Assembly (NCBI RefSeq): GCF_000407365.1
Contig: NZ_ASVU01000002.1
Span: forward strand, 124,001-188,000
Source: Enterococcus asini ATCC 700915
Lineage (GTDB): Bacteria; Bacillota; Bacilli; Lactobacillales; Enterococcaceae
Reading direction: 5' to 3'
Length of the DNA: 64,000 nt
Part shown: in pieces, positions 42,268-50,026 of the stretch
Position numbering within the stretch: the first letter of the stretch is position 1
How the letters are laid out: each line of letters starts with the position of its first letter
Made by a program: the position numbers and the translations under genes
The notes under the pieces: generated by a model
Database searches by the model: none
What the model was told of the DNA's origin: nothing
Seen by the model: the letters and a program-made list of their open reading frames with translations, nothing else

Positions 42268-43599
42268 ATGAATAAGTATGAAAATATTATCGTTGGCTTT
42301 GGTAAGGGAGGAAAAACACTCGCAAAAACATTAACAGCTAAAGGTCAATCCGTATTAGTAATCGAAAAATCTAAGAGAATGTATGGTGGAACTTGTATTA
42401 ATATTGGCTGTATCCCATCCAAGTCATTAATTTTAAATGGTGAAAAAAAAATGAGCTTCAGCACTGCTATAGAACATAAAGAGAAATTGATTGGTATGCT
42501 GAGAAATAAGAATTATCATATGATCTCAGATGAAGCAACGGGAGAAGTGTTAGATGGAACTGCTAAGTTTGTTGCTGATCACATTCTGGAAGTGACTTTG
42601 CCCGATGGTTCAATAAAACAAGTTGAAGGTGAAAGAATCTTTATTAACACTGGAGCTGTTCCAGTCATTCCTCCAATAGTAGGATTGAGGGAAAGTACTT
42701 ATTTGCTAGACTCTACTAGTGCAATGGATCAGGAGAAGTTGCCAGACAATCTTGTTATCATAGGTGCTGGATATATTGGGTTAGAATTTGCCTCTATGTT
42801 TAACAGCTATGGTAGTAAGGTGACTGTGTTGGATGCTAGTACTGATTTTATTTCTAGAGAAGACGATGATGTTTCAGAATTGATCTATAATGATTTAGTT
42901 GAGGCTGGTATTGAATTCCATTTAGGTGTTTCTATTGATAAAGTGAAAGATCATGCGGATTTTGCCGAAGTAACTTATACCGAAAACGGCGAGAAGAAAA
43001 TCGTCAAAGCAAACAAAGTTCTAGCAGCTACAGGGAGGAAGCCAAATACATCGGAGCTAGGTTTAGAAAATACAAGTATTCAGGTAACTGATCGCGGTGC
43101 TATAGTAGTTGATGATTTTTTAAGAACCACTGCTGACGATGTTTGGGCTATTGGAGATGTTAAAGGTGGATTACAATTTACTTATATTTCTTTGGACGAT
43201 TATCGCATTATTTTAAGTCAATTGTTTGGGGAAGAAGAACGAAAAGTTTCAGACAGAGTAGTTGTTCCTTATAGTGTATTTATTACACCGCCATTGTCTA
43301 ACGTTGGGTTAACAGAAAAAGAAGCCCAAAAAAGGAATATCGACTATAAAATATTTAAGTTAATGGCTGCTGGAGTACCTAAAGCACAAGTACTTGAAGA
43401 TGCGAGAGGTGTTTTTAAAATTTTAGTAGATCCTAAAACTGAACAGATATTAGGGGCAACTATTTATGCAGAGGAATCTCATGAAGTAATTAATTTGATT
43501 GCCTTAGCTATTAAGGCTAACCTCCCATATACAATGCTACGTGATACTATTTACACACACCCAACTATGAGCGAATCTTTAAATGACGTATTAAAATAG
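42268..43599 (+). CDS. RclA-like flavin disulfide oxidoreductase
   Basis: A 443-residue FAD- and NAD(P)H-dependent enzyme of the pyridine nucleotide-disulfide family. The N-terminus MNKYENIIVGFGKGGKTLAK and redox motif GGTCINIGCIPSKSL closely match E. coli RclA as I recall it; the NAD(P) motif GAGYIGLEFASMF, FAD motif VWAIGDVKGG and C-terminal dimer domain with YTHPTMSESLND are complete. RclA-type enzymes reduce Cu(II) and hypothiocyanous acid and protect against reactive chlorine. As cargo of a mobile element with a TetR regulator, it could help survival of host peroxidase products. Substrate is inferred. GGAGGG precedes the ATG. Confidence 0.85.
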   Translation: MNKYENIIVGFGKGGKTLAKTLTAKGQSVLVIEKSKRMYGGTCINIGCIPSKSLILNGEKKMSFSTAIEHKEKLIGMLRNKNYHMISDEATGEVLDGTAKFVADHILEVTLPDGSIKQVEGERIFINTGAVPVIPPIVGLRESTYLLDSTSAMDQEKLPDNLVIIGAGYIGLEFASMFNSYGSKVTVLDASTDFISREDDDVSELIYNDLVEAGIEFHLGVSIDKVKDHADFAEVTYTENGEKKIVKANKVLAATGRKPNTSELGLENTSIQVTDRGAIVVDDFLRTTADDVWAIGDVKGGLQFTYISLDDYRIILSQLFGEEERKVSDRVVVPYSVFITPPLSNVGLTEKEAQKRNIDYKIFKLMAAGVPKAQVLEDARGVFKILVDPKTEQILGATIYAEESHEVINLIALAIKANLPYTMLRDTIYTHPTMSESLNDVLK

Positions 43600-43715
43600 G
43601 AATAAAGAAAGAGAGGTTCTCAATTCAAAATTTGAAGTGATTTATAGCAATCTTGACAATAATATCCTCAGTTGCTAGACTTGCCATACTTTAAACAAAA
43701 GAGGAGAACACTATT

Positions 43716-44285
43716 TTGGGAACGAAGGAAAAGATAATTTCGGCGGCACGCAATTTAATTTATAAAAAAGGTTATAACAATACTTCTATTCGGGATATTT
43801 TAGCAGCAGCGGATGCAGGTAAGGGACAATTGTATTACTATTTTGATTCTAAAAAAAGTATTGGTATAGAAGTAATCCGTGAAAACGTTAAGTCTTGGCA
43901 AAATGAGCTGTTCGATGATATATTGGCTCCCAGTTTAAATCCTCAACATGATTTTGAAGCAATGTTGGATTGGGTTTATTCATTTCATAAAGATCAGAAT
44001 CGTTATTATGGATGTCCAATGGGAAATTTAATTGTCGAATTATCACTGGAGGATGAGGACTTTCGTGATTTACTAAATGATTTTATGAATGAGTGGATTA
44101 TTTCTTTAGCTAAAAATTTACTTTCTTTTAGTTCGTTGAGTTTTGAGGAATCTCAAATTGAAGCGAGATCAATTATTGCTCAGATTCAAGGAGGTATTGT
44201 ATTATTAAAGGTCACACAAGATCTGTCAGTGTTAGATGAAACAATTAAATCATTAAAGAAAAGGTATTTGGTTGTGACAAATTGA
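43716..44285 (+). CDS. TetR/AcrR-family regulator
   Basis: A 189-residue TetR-type repressor. Residues 1-50 hold the helix-turn-helix (IISAARNLIYKKGYNNTSIR, DAGKGQLYYYFDSKKSIG); the rest is a helical ligand domain with a Cys at YYGCPMGNL, near the dimer or ligand pocket in related proteins, which could sense oxidants. The start is TTG at 43716, supported by AGAGGAG. It lies 116 bp after the RclA-like gene and probably controls it through the palindrome at 42231. Confidence 0.85.
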   Translation: MGTKEKIISAARNLIYKKGYNNTSIRDILAAADAGKGQLYYYFDSKKSIGIEVIRENVKSWQNELFDDILAPSLNPQHDFEAMLDWVYSFHKDQNRYYGCPMGNLIVELSLEDEDFRDLLNDFMNEWIISLAKNLLSFSSLSFEESQIEARSIIAQIQGGIVLLKVTQDLSVLDETIKSLKKRYLVVTN

Positions 44286-44517
44286 GATAGGAAGTGCGGT
44301 CCTGAACCAAAATGAGGAATTAATCTGAATCTTGTGTAGAATAGAGTTATCATGTCAAAAGTCGTGTAGGAAGTATCTGGCCTACTCTAATTACAACTAA
44401 ATCTTCCAGAAAGTTATTTTGAGGAGTCTACCGAGAATGATTTTGGGATTGTACTTTTTAGACGCTTGCGCCAAAGGTGTTCGTCACAGTCTCTTTTTCC
44501 GTTCAACCGAAGAATAA

Positions 44518-44549
44518 GGAGAGCAGATTAGTGTGCTCTCCTCACTTTT
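44518..44549. terminator. Intrinsic terminator
   Basis: GGAGAGCA pairs with TGCTCTCC, followed by a T-run; between the convergent cargo and replication modules. The 230 bp before it show no gene. Confidence 0.78.
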
Positions 44550-44933
44550 TTATTTCTGATTCCCTAACAAAACAATCTTATCTGCCTTATAATACATCGG
44601 GTGCCCAGGTCTACTTGGTTGTAAGTTCTCAAATCGACATTTGACACTCTCGCGCTTCATAATCTCATCATTGTCAATCGGATGGTCTAAGGTATTGACG
44701 GTGACTTGCGTTGCTTTTTTACGGAATTGTCCCTCTAGGATAGTCACCGAATATTTGTACCCGATAATCTCATCGGTATAGAAGTTTCTTGGTTGGTTTT
44801 CGCGATCTAGAATGACCTGTCCGTTTTCATCGGTTCGAGTTTCAGTCGCAAATTTCGGAGTGACCTCATCTAGTTCAAAGGTTGGGCCAATGGCTCCGAA
44901 ATCAAAATCATTAATACTTAACATTTTTGGCAT
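44550..44933 (-). CDS. Hypothetical protein of the replication module
   Basis: A 127-residue protein (start MPKMLSINDFDFGAIGPTFE; C-terminal half YKYSVTILEGQFRKKATQVT). It lies 64 bp downstream of the Rep gene on the same strand, where Tn916-like and other Gram-positive integrative elements have small beta-rich accessory proteins. I do not recognise a catalytic motif. GAAAGGAAGAATA precedes the ATG. A role in replication or transfer is inferred from position. Confidence 0.65.
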   Translation of the reverse strand: MPKMLSINDFDFGAIGPTFELDEVTPKFATETRTDENGQVILDRENQPRNFYTDEIIGYKYSVTILEGQFRKKATQVTVNTLDHPIDNDEIMKRESVKCRFENLQPSRPGHPMYYKADKIVLLGNQK

Positions 44934-44997
44934 CGTATATTCTTCCTTTCTTTGCTATACTTGCTTTAGAAAATTTTTTAACAGAGCGTTCGTTCAC

Positions 44998-46098
44998 TTA
45001 TTGGGAAGTGACGGACGCTTTTTTGGTGCGTTCTTGAATAAGTGGAATCAAATCGGGACGTTGTTGCTCACTGACGTATTGAATCATGCGATCAGAAAGT
45101 TCGGGTGTCCATTCATAATTGGGACGAATCTCTAACAAACTTGGGTCAATCCCGACACCCTCATGATGCAAGAAAAAGAGTGCCTGAGTTAATGCCATGG
45201 GTCCACCGTATTCATACCAGTTCAAGGAACGGTCAAAGCTACTCACTTGATATTGCCGGGTGATAGTGGGAACTAGACTTGGTTTTAGGTAGTCCTGCCA
45301 CCAACGACAGACCTGCTTTAAGGAGCCGTCGGTGTAAAAGGTAAGTTCCGTTTGTAGAAATCCTCGAATTAAGTTTGCGATATATTGATCTTGCGGTAAA
45401 AAAGCAATGGTTCGAAAGAGACTATCTGCCACGTCATTTCGTGTTTCGACTTCCAACCGAATTTGGGGAGCCCGAGCCAGAATTTCCTCTTGTTTCACTC
45501 CATCAAAATCTTTGGCCATTTCTTTGGCTTTGTCGTAGGCACGAAACATACAAGCCGATCCTCGAACGCCGATACTAACCGTTTTTGCCCGTTGTTTGGC
45601 ATCAAACTCGCTGTCATGGAGTTGATAGCTTCGTCCTTTTGAAAGGAATCGCTTCCGTTTCAACTTATTGTGGAGTTGTTCTACCGTGAAGTAGGGCACT
45701 TCATTGTAATCATCTAAGGCTAAATCTAGCCGCTTGATTTCAAAGGTGAAGGCGGTTTGACTAGCATACTCGTAAAAACGGGTGGCGAGTTCTTGAAAGA
45801 CATTCGCCTTGGGGTTATACGAAAGCAAAATCCATTCATAGGTGGTACAGGCTTGCCCGCTTAAGACAAGGGTTCCGCGTTCTTTGGCCTTTTCTGGCTG
45901 ATGATAGGTGTAGTATTTGAGAAAACCACAGGTGTACACAGTATCGTATTCTTCATGTTTTAAACTGCCTGCTTGAATCGAGACGGATTCTAAACTGATT
46001 TTTAATAAGTCTTGAAAGACCGTCTGATAACTGACTTGATGCAAGACGGCTTGAAACCAGTCTACTTTTCCTAGCACATTCTGGGTACTTTTGGTCAT
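44998..46098 (-). CDS. Rep_trans-family replication initiation protein
   Basis: A 366-residue protein of the rolling-circle Rep_trans type, as in Tn916 Orf20 and pT181-like initiators. It has the IKRLDLALDDYNEVPYFTVEQL segment (metal-binding Asp residues), a YDKAKEMAKDF motif and the C-terminal WYEYGGPMALTQALFFLH region. It would nick the element at its origin for replication after excision, or to start conjugative mobilisation. GGAGGTGACC precedes the ATG at 46098; the 35-residue extension upstream is not used. Two hairpins just upstream could be the origin. Confidence 0.85.
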   Translation of the reverse strand: MTKSTQNVLGKVDWFQAVLHQVSYQTVFQDLLKISLESVSIQAGSLKHEEYDTVYTCGFLKYYTYHQPEKAKERGTLVLSGQACTTYEWILLSYNPKANVFQELATRFYEYASQTAFTFEIKRLDLALDDYNEVPYFTVEQLHNKLKRKRFLSKGRSYQLHDSEFDAKQRAKTVSIGVRGSACMFRAYDKAKEMAKDFDGVKQEEILARAPQIRLEVETRNDVADSLFRTIAFLPQDQYIANLIRGFLQTELTFYTDGSLKQVCRWWQDYLKPSLVPTITRQYQVSSFDRSLNWYEYGGPMALTQALFFLHHEGVGIDPSLLEIRPNYEWTPELSDRMIQYVSEQQRPDLIPLIQERTKKASVTSQ

Positions 46099-46217
46099 TT
46101 GGTCACCTCCTTTAAAATTTGCGCTTGTTCGCAAATTATTTTTGTTGTGAAAAAGCTTGGTAGTATCGGCTTTTTTTGCATTTTTCCGGTAGTTATTAGC
46201 CATTATTTTTCTCTTTA

Positions 46218-46243
46218 TAAGGTGCTATTAGAAAGGCACCTTA
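46218..46243. other. Hairpin upstream of the Rep gene (origin candidate)
   Basis: TAAGGTGC pairs with GCACCTTA across a 10-base loop. Confidence 0.5.
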
Positions 46244-46245
46244 TC

Positions 46246-46425
46246 CTAAGCCGGTATCTGGTGTTCGCAAAAGACCTGTGCGTTCCACGCGTCCGTAAGC
46301 CTCGCCTGCCGATTGGCTTTCAGCCATCGCAGACGAGGCAACGGCTGCGGCAACCACCCCAACCCGACACCGGTTCCTTTCCTTGGCCCCACACCTTTGT
46401 TTAGTTTTGATAGGTTAATAACCAT
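46246..46425 (-). CDS. Possible 59-residue protein overlapping the origin-like region
   Basis: The ATG at 46425 follows GGCGGTGAGAAG and overlaps the end of the excisionase-like gene, so a coupled small gene is possible. The sequence (MVINLSKLNKGVGPRKGTGV, then many Leu, Arg and Trp) has no known domain, and the region it covers includes a 41-base imperfect hairpin, so coding here may be accidental. Confidence 0.3.
   Translation of the reverse strand: MVINLSKLNKGVGPRKGTGVGLGWLPQPLPRLRWLKANRQARLTDAWNAQVFCEHQIPA
46299..46339. other. GC-rich hairpin, candidate nick site or oriT
   Basis: GCCTCGCCTGCCGATTGGC folds with AGCCATCGCAGACGAGGC as an imperfect stem around TTTC. It is strikingly GC-rich within an AT-rich element and lies about 200 bp upstream of the Rep gene, as expected for a rolling-circle origin. 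Confidence 0.5.
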
Positions 46426-46664
46426 CTTCTCACCGCCTGAATGCTGTATAAAACCATACCTGAGTCCAATCGAATTTCTGGACAGCCCTGAAGAACCCAT
46501 TCTTTCAATGTATTAACACTCACATCAAAATGCGCCGCACAATATTTTTGTTTGACGATATCCTGCTGGGTCTGTGTTTCTTCCAAGCGGGTTTCTAACA
46601 GGGCAAAGAATTGATTGGTCTGATCTTTTTGCCAATCCAGGAGCGCTTGTTCCAATACCGACAT
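46401..46664 (-). CDS. Excisionase-like helix-turn-helix protein
   Basis: An 87-residue protein: an N-terminal helix (VLEQALLDWQKDQTNQFFAL) and a MerR/excisionase-like DNA-binding part (YCAAHFDVSVNTLKEWVLQG, then a wing and YSIQAVRRWLL). GGAGGTGAAAAG precedes the ATG at 46664. It lies upstream of Rep on the same strand and divergent from the XRE regulator. By analogy with other elements it may help excision or set the direction of integration. Confidence 0.7.
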   Translation of the reverse strand: MSVLEQALLDWQKDQTNQFFALLETRLEETQTQQDIVKQKYCAAHFDVSVNTLKEWVLQGCPEIRLDSGMVLYSIQAVRRWLLTYQN

Positions 46665-46860
46665 TCTTTTCACCTCCTTACATTTTCTTTTTAAAACTAA
46701 AAGAACTATAAATAAATAAAATAGTATCTTTTCGTACACTCTACCGCGATCTAAAATAGATGTCAAGTATATTTTAAAAGTTTACTTGAAATACTATTTA
46801 GTTTATTTTTTACTTGAATTTTTTAGAGAAAGCGCTTATGATAGACCCGAGGTGAGGAAA

Positions 46861-47382
46861 ATGATAGAAAACTTTGGCGGCAATGTCGCTCGTTTACGAA
46901 AAGAAATGGGACTTTCCCAAACGGAATTAGCAGAAAAGATTGGTGTACAAAAACAAACCATCTCCAATATCGAACGGGGAATTCGCTACCCGACCTTTGA
47001 GAGCTTAGAAAAATTTGCGACGGTCTTTCATGCGACACCGATTCAACTCTTTGGTTCACCAAAAGAGATTGCGGTCTCTGAAACAACGGTTATTCTTGAT
47101 CGCATCGACGAGTACGATCAAAAAGTTCAAAACTTGTTTACTTTGGCGAAAATTTTGAATAGCCATACAGTGAAAGAAATAGACGAGGTAGCAGAGAAAC
47201 TCGCCTTTATCCAACGTTTCTTTACCCCACAAATGCGTTTGGATGAAGACGGCAATCCAATTTTGGATCGTCATGGGAAACCAGAGATGAAACCAGTCTT
47301 CTTTGACAACCTCCCGTTTGAAGAAATCGAGAAAACTGCAAAAGACTTAGCCTTCATTCAAGAAGCACAACAGAACAAGTAA
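46861..47382 (+). CDS. XRE-family regulator of element 2
   Basis: A 173-residue regulator with a canonical Cro/CI helix-turn-helix (NVARLRKEMGLSQTELAEKI, VQKQTISNIERGIRYPTFES) and a helical C-terminal half of unknown fold. GAGGTGAGGAAA precedes the ATG at 46861, so the preceding AT-rich frame extension is not used. It is 50 bp upstream of the integrase and divergent from the Rep module, a good place for the switch between maintenance and excision. Confidence 0.85.
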   Translation: MIENFGGNVARLRKEMGLSQTELAEKIGVQKQTISNIERGIRYPTFESLEKFATVFHATPIQLFGSPKEIAVSETTVILDRIDEYDQKVQNLFTLAKILNSHTVKEIDEVAEKLAFIQRFFTPQMRLDEDGNPILDRHGKPEMKPVFFDNLPFEEIEKTAKDLAFIQEAQQNK

Positions 47383-47432
47383 CGAAAGTTCATTCCTTTC
47401 CTATGTGCCCCACACATGAGAAGGAGAAAAAA

Positions 47433-48575
47433 ATGCCAACATACACACAATATCAAAAAAGCAATGGAGCAAATTTATGGCGAGTGACGGGATATCTTGG
47501 AGTAAATCCCGAGACAAAGAAGCAAGTTAACATTAATAAAGGAGGCTTTCTCACTCAGAAAGCTGCTAAAGCTTATTATCGTCAAGTTTCGTATGACATT
47601 TTAAAAAATGGGTTTCAAAATCACAAAGATGCAACATTTAAGGAAATCTATGAACTATGGTTAGAGACGTACGAGCTTACCGTGAAAGAGTCAAGTTTTG
47701 TAAAACTTAAGCAAAAATTTGACACTCATATTTTGCCAACTTTTGGAGAGAAAGAAATCAAAAAAATACGAGTATCCGATATTCAAAAATTTGCCAATAC
47801 CATGAGAGAAAAGAATACTCAATTTAAAGAGTATGTTTCAAACGTCTCTCGGATTTTTGATTTTGCTATTAAGCAAGGTTATGTATCCGAAAATCCAGCA
47901 AAAAAAATTGTCATGCCAAGAAAGAAAAAGAACCTTCAAGAAAAGGAAATAAACTTTTATACTAAAGACGAGCTTAAAAAGTTATTGGAATATGCAAAAA
48001 ATAACGAACCTTTTCAAATCTATACATTCTTTTTCTTGCTTGCGAATACAGGTTGTAGACAAGGTGAGATTTTGGGTTTGCAATGGGATTGCATCAATTT
48101 TGATGAAAAAGTACTTACCATAAAACAGACTTTGACTCGTGGGAAAAACAGAAGGCAATATCTTGAGGAACCAAAAACTAAGAAGTCTAGAAGAAAAATC
48201 CCGTTAACCGATGAGACAATTTCTATCTTGAAAAAGTGGCGTCTGATTCAGAAAGAGGAGTGTCTAAAATTAGGTGTCAATATCTTTGATGGGAAACAGT
48301 TTGTCTTTTGTGATGAAAAAGGCGAACCCATCCAACTGTCACATCCAAGACTTTGGTTACACAGAATCTCAAAGCATGCTGGAATTCCTAAACTAAGTCC
48401 TCACGCACTCCGACACACTTTTGCAACAATTCTAATTGGACAAGGTATTAATTTTAAAACCGTTTCAGAGCTGCTAGGGCACTCCAGTGTTTCAATGACG
48501 TTAGATACCTACGCAGGAGTTTATCAAGAAGAGAAAATAGACTCGATTAATCTCTTAGCGAACGCTCTAAGCTAA
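47433..48575 (+). CDS. Tyrosine recombinase (integrase) of element 2
   Basis: A 380-residue phage/ICE-type integrase. The N-terminal AP2-like arm-binding domain (NGANLWRVTGYLGVNPETKK), core-binding domain and catalytic domain are complete: Arg in NTGCRQGEILGLQWD, HALRHTFATIL, LGHSSVSMTLDTYAGV. It ends 194 bp before the tRNA-Gly 3' end, the usual position for site-specific integration in that gene. GAGAAGGAGAAA precedes the ATG at 47433. Sequence unlike the element 1 integrase, although both use the same tRNA. Confidence 0.93.
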   Translation: MPTYTQYQKSNGANLWRVTGYLGVNPETKKQVNINKGGFLTQKAAKAYYRQVSYDILKNGFQNHKDATFKEIYELWLETYELTVKESSFVKLKQKFDTHILPTFGEKEIKKIRVSDIQKFANTMREKNTQFKEYVSNVSRIFDFAIKQGYVSENPAKKIVMPRKKKNLQEKEINFYTKDELKKLLEYAKNNEPFQIYTFFFLLANTGCRQGEILGLQWDCINFDEKVLTIKQTLTRGKNRRQYLEEPKTKKSRRKIPLTDETISILKKWRLIQKEECLKLGVNIFDGKQFVFCDEKGEPIQLSHPRLWLHRISKHAGIPKLSPHALRHTFATILIGQGINFKTVSELLGHSSVSMTLDTYAGVYQEEKIDSINLLANALS

Positions 48576-48602
48576 ATAGTTTAGAGTCTAGAAATAAAAA
48601 AA

Positions 48603-48657
48603 GGATTCAATCGTCTCAATCCCTGCTATACAAGCATTCGCTGAGATGACTGAATCC
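48603..48657. terminator. Long hairpin after the element 2 integrase
   Basis: GGATTCAATCGTCTCA pairs imperfectly with TGAGATGACTGAATCC, with A-rich and mixed flanks. Probably a terminator. Confidence 0.6.
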
Positions 48658-48663
48658 AAAAAG

Positions 48664-48683
48664 TAGTTTAGATAATAGTTTAG
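48664..48683 (+). repeat. Direct repeat at the right end of element 2
   Basis: TAGTTTAGATAATAGTTTAG, identical to 41695-41714. Confidence 0.7.
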
Positions 48684-48737
48684 ACGGGCTTGATAATTGC
48701 TGATACCCAATGATATCAACAAATCAAGACAAAAAGA

Positions 48738-48763
48738 AAAAACCTTGATACATCAAGGTTTTT
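48738..48763 (-). terminator. Terminator of the tRNA-Gly gene
   Basis: AAACCTTGAT/ATCAAGGTTT stem; on the minus strand it is followed by a pyrimidine-rich tract. Confidence 0.7.
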
Positions 48764-48769
48764 AGACTA

Positions 48770-48840
48770 AGCGGGTGACGAGAATCGAACTCGCGACGGA
48801 AGCTTGGGAAGCTTCTGTTTTACCACTAAACTACACCCGC
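48770..48840 (-). tRNA. tRNA-Gly (anticodon CCC)
   Basis: Complete cloverleaf on the minus strand: acceptor GCGGGTG/CACCCGC with U discriminator, D-arm TTTAGTGGTAAAAC, anticodon stem GAAGC/GCTTC with loop TTCCCAA, T arm CGAGTTCGATTCTCG. CCA is not encoded. Its 3' half is the attachment site of two stacked mobile elements. Confidence 0.93.
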
Positions 48841-48849
48841 ATGTTTGTT

Positions 48850-48878
48850 ATTATAAATCTGTTTTTTTGAGAATGCAA
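48850..48878 (-). promoter_or_regulatory. Promoter of tRNA-Gly
   Basis: On the minus strand TTGCAT, 17 bases, TATAAT, about ten bases before the mature 5' end. Confidence 0.8.
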
Positions 48879-48987
48879 GAGGAAATTCCAGTTTTTTTCA
48901 TCGACCAATCAGGCTTTTCCTTAAGACTGACTTAGCATATACTAAAGGGGAGGAACTTGTCAATTAAAATGAAGGTGGGCGACCTAT

Positions 48988-49275
48988 ATGAAACGTTATT
49001 TGGTACTTGCTGGAGCGATACTAGGGATTTTGCTACCCCTTGTTTTGCACACAAATGGCACAATCACTGCTTCATTGATGTTTTTGATTTTAGGTGGGGT
49101 CATTACGCTTGTGGGGCTGCTTATCTTTTGGGGCAAGCAATATTATTTAGTTGCGGGCATACCCCCACATTCTAGTAGCTATTCGGAGATTGAAAAGCAA
49201 AAAGGGCGTGTGCTAGGTGGGGTGACGATTGGCTTGGGCTTACTAGCGCTATTAGTAGGGCTGGTAACGCATTGA
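48988..49275 (+). CDS. Small membrane protein, unknown
   Basis: A 95-residue protein with three predicted membrane segments (LVLAGAILGILLPLVLH, TASLMFLILGGVITLVGLLI, GGVTIGLGLLALLVGLV) and a short polar loop HSSSYSEIEKQKG. The ATG at 48988 is preceded by AAGGTGGG. It lies beyond the tRNA-Gly gene on the conserved chromosomal side. No family recognised. Confidence 0.7.
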   Translation: MKRYLVLAGAILGILLPLVLHTNGTITASLMFLILGGVITLVGLLIFWGKQYYLVAGIPPHSSSYSEIEKQKGRVLGGVTIGLGLLALLVGLVTH

Positions 49276-49382
49276 AATGTTTTTTTCAGTGAAATTCTTT
49301 GTAGGTAGAAATCGTCAAAAAGGATAGAAAATATTTTTGAAAAAAGGCTAGCTTTTTTGGAAATAATTTGGCATAATACAGC

Positions 49383-49590
49383 TTGTCGGATAACTGACAT
49401 GAAATGTTAGTTTGTCTGATTGCCCTTTTTTATGAGTAAATATGGTACTCCCACCGTATTTATTAATAAGTCAATTCTGCTTCTAGCCTTTGTTGGCGAC
49501 AAATGATTTTCCCCAAAAATCTTGAAGTATGAATGACAACTCCCCCAAGCCACCTTTCGGATTCTCCCATCTGAAGGTGGCATTTTTTAT
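49383..49590 (+). ncRNA. Predicted sRNA with four C-rich anti-SD-like motifs
   Basis: An extended -10 (TGG-CATAAT, 49369-49377) precedes a gene-free stretch of about 208 nt ending in a strong terminator (CCACCTTTC...GAAGGTGG, TTTTTT; 49551-49588). Inside are a long hairpin (49386-49420), a hairpin AAATATGGT/ACCGTATTT with CTCCC in its loop, a hairpin GATTTT-CCCC-AAAAATC, a single-stranded CTCCCCC, and CTCCC in the terminator loop. Repeated exposed UCCC motifs are typical of regulatory RNAs that bind Shine-Dalgarno sequences (LhrC and RsaE types). No open frame with a ribosome site is present. Confidence 0.62.
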
Positions 49591-49611
49591 AAAAAAAAAG
49601 CGTGGCTTGTG
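49591..49611. terminator. Left half of a terminator hairpin split by an IS
   Basis: AAAAAGCGTGGCTTG here pairs with CAAGCCACGCTTTTT at 50898-50912 once the IS is removed; GTG at 49609-49611 and 50895-50897 would be the target duplication. Confidence 0.7.
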
Positions 49612-49702
49612 AGGGAACTGACCCCGTAACCTGAGACAAAATAAAAAAGCACCTCTTGTTGAATTCTAGTTAAAATGAATTTAACAAGGAGGTGTTTTTT
49701 CA

Positions 49703-50026
49703 ATGGGAACCAGAGTTGCTTATCCGATTCAGATTAAAGAAATGGCGATACAGATGAAACAAGAGGATATTTCTGTAAAAAAGATCATGGAAGAGTTAGG
49801 AATCAAAAATAAGACACAAATCGAAACATGGTGGCGTTGGTATCGGAATGGGGAGAATCACCGGCTTGCTCAGCCAGTTGGAAAACAATATTCTTATGGA
49901 AAAGGTCCAGAAGAGCTGTCCACTGAAGTACAACTTAAAAATGAAAACAAATTTTTAAAAATGCAAATTGAGGTTCTAAAAAAGTACAACGAGTTGGAAA
50001 GGAGGTGGAACCAGAAGTATTTGTAA
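49703..50026 (+). CDS. IS3-family transposase OrfA (copy C)
   Basis: A 107-residue DNA-binding protein with helix-turn-helix (EDISVKKIMEELGIKNKTQI) and a leucine-zipper-like C-terminus. It overlaps OrfB in the -1 frame; A-AAA-AAG at 49978-49984 is a classic slippery heptamer for OrfAB fusion. AAGGAGGTG precedes the ATG. Confidence 0.88.
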   Translation: MGTRVAYPIQIKEMAIQMKQEDISVKKIMEELGIKNKTQIETWWRWYRNGENHRLAQPVGKQYSYGKGPEELSTEVQLKNENKFLKMQIEVLKKYNELERRWNQKYL

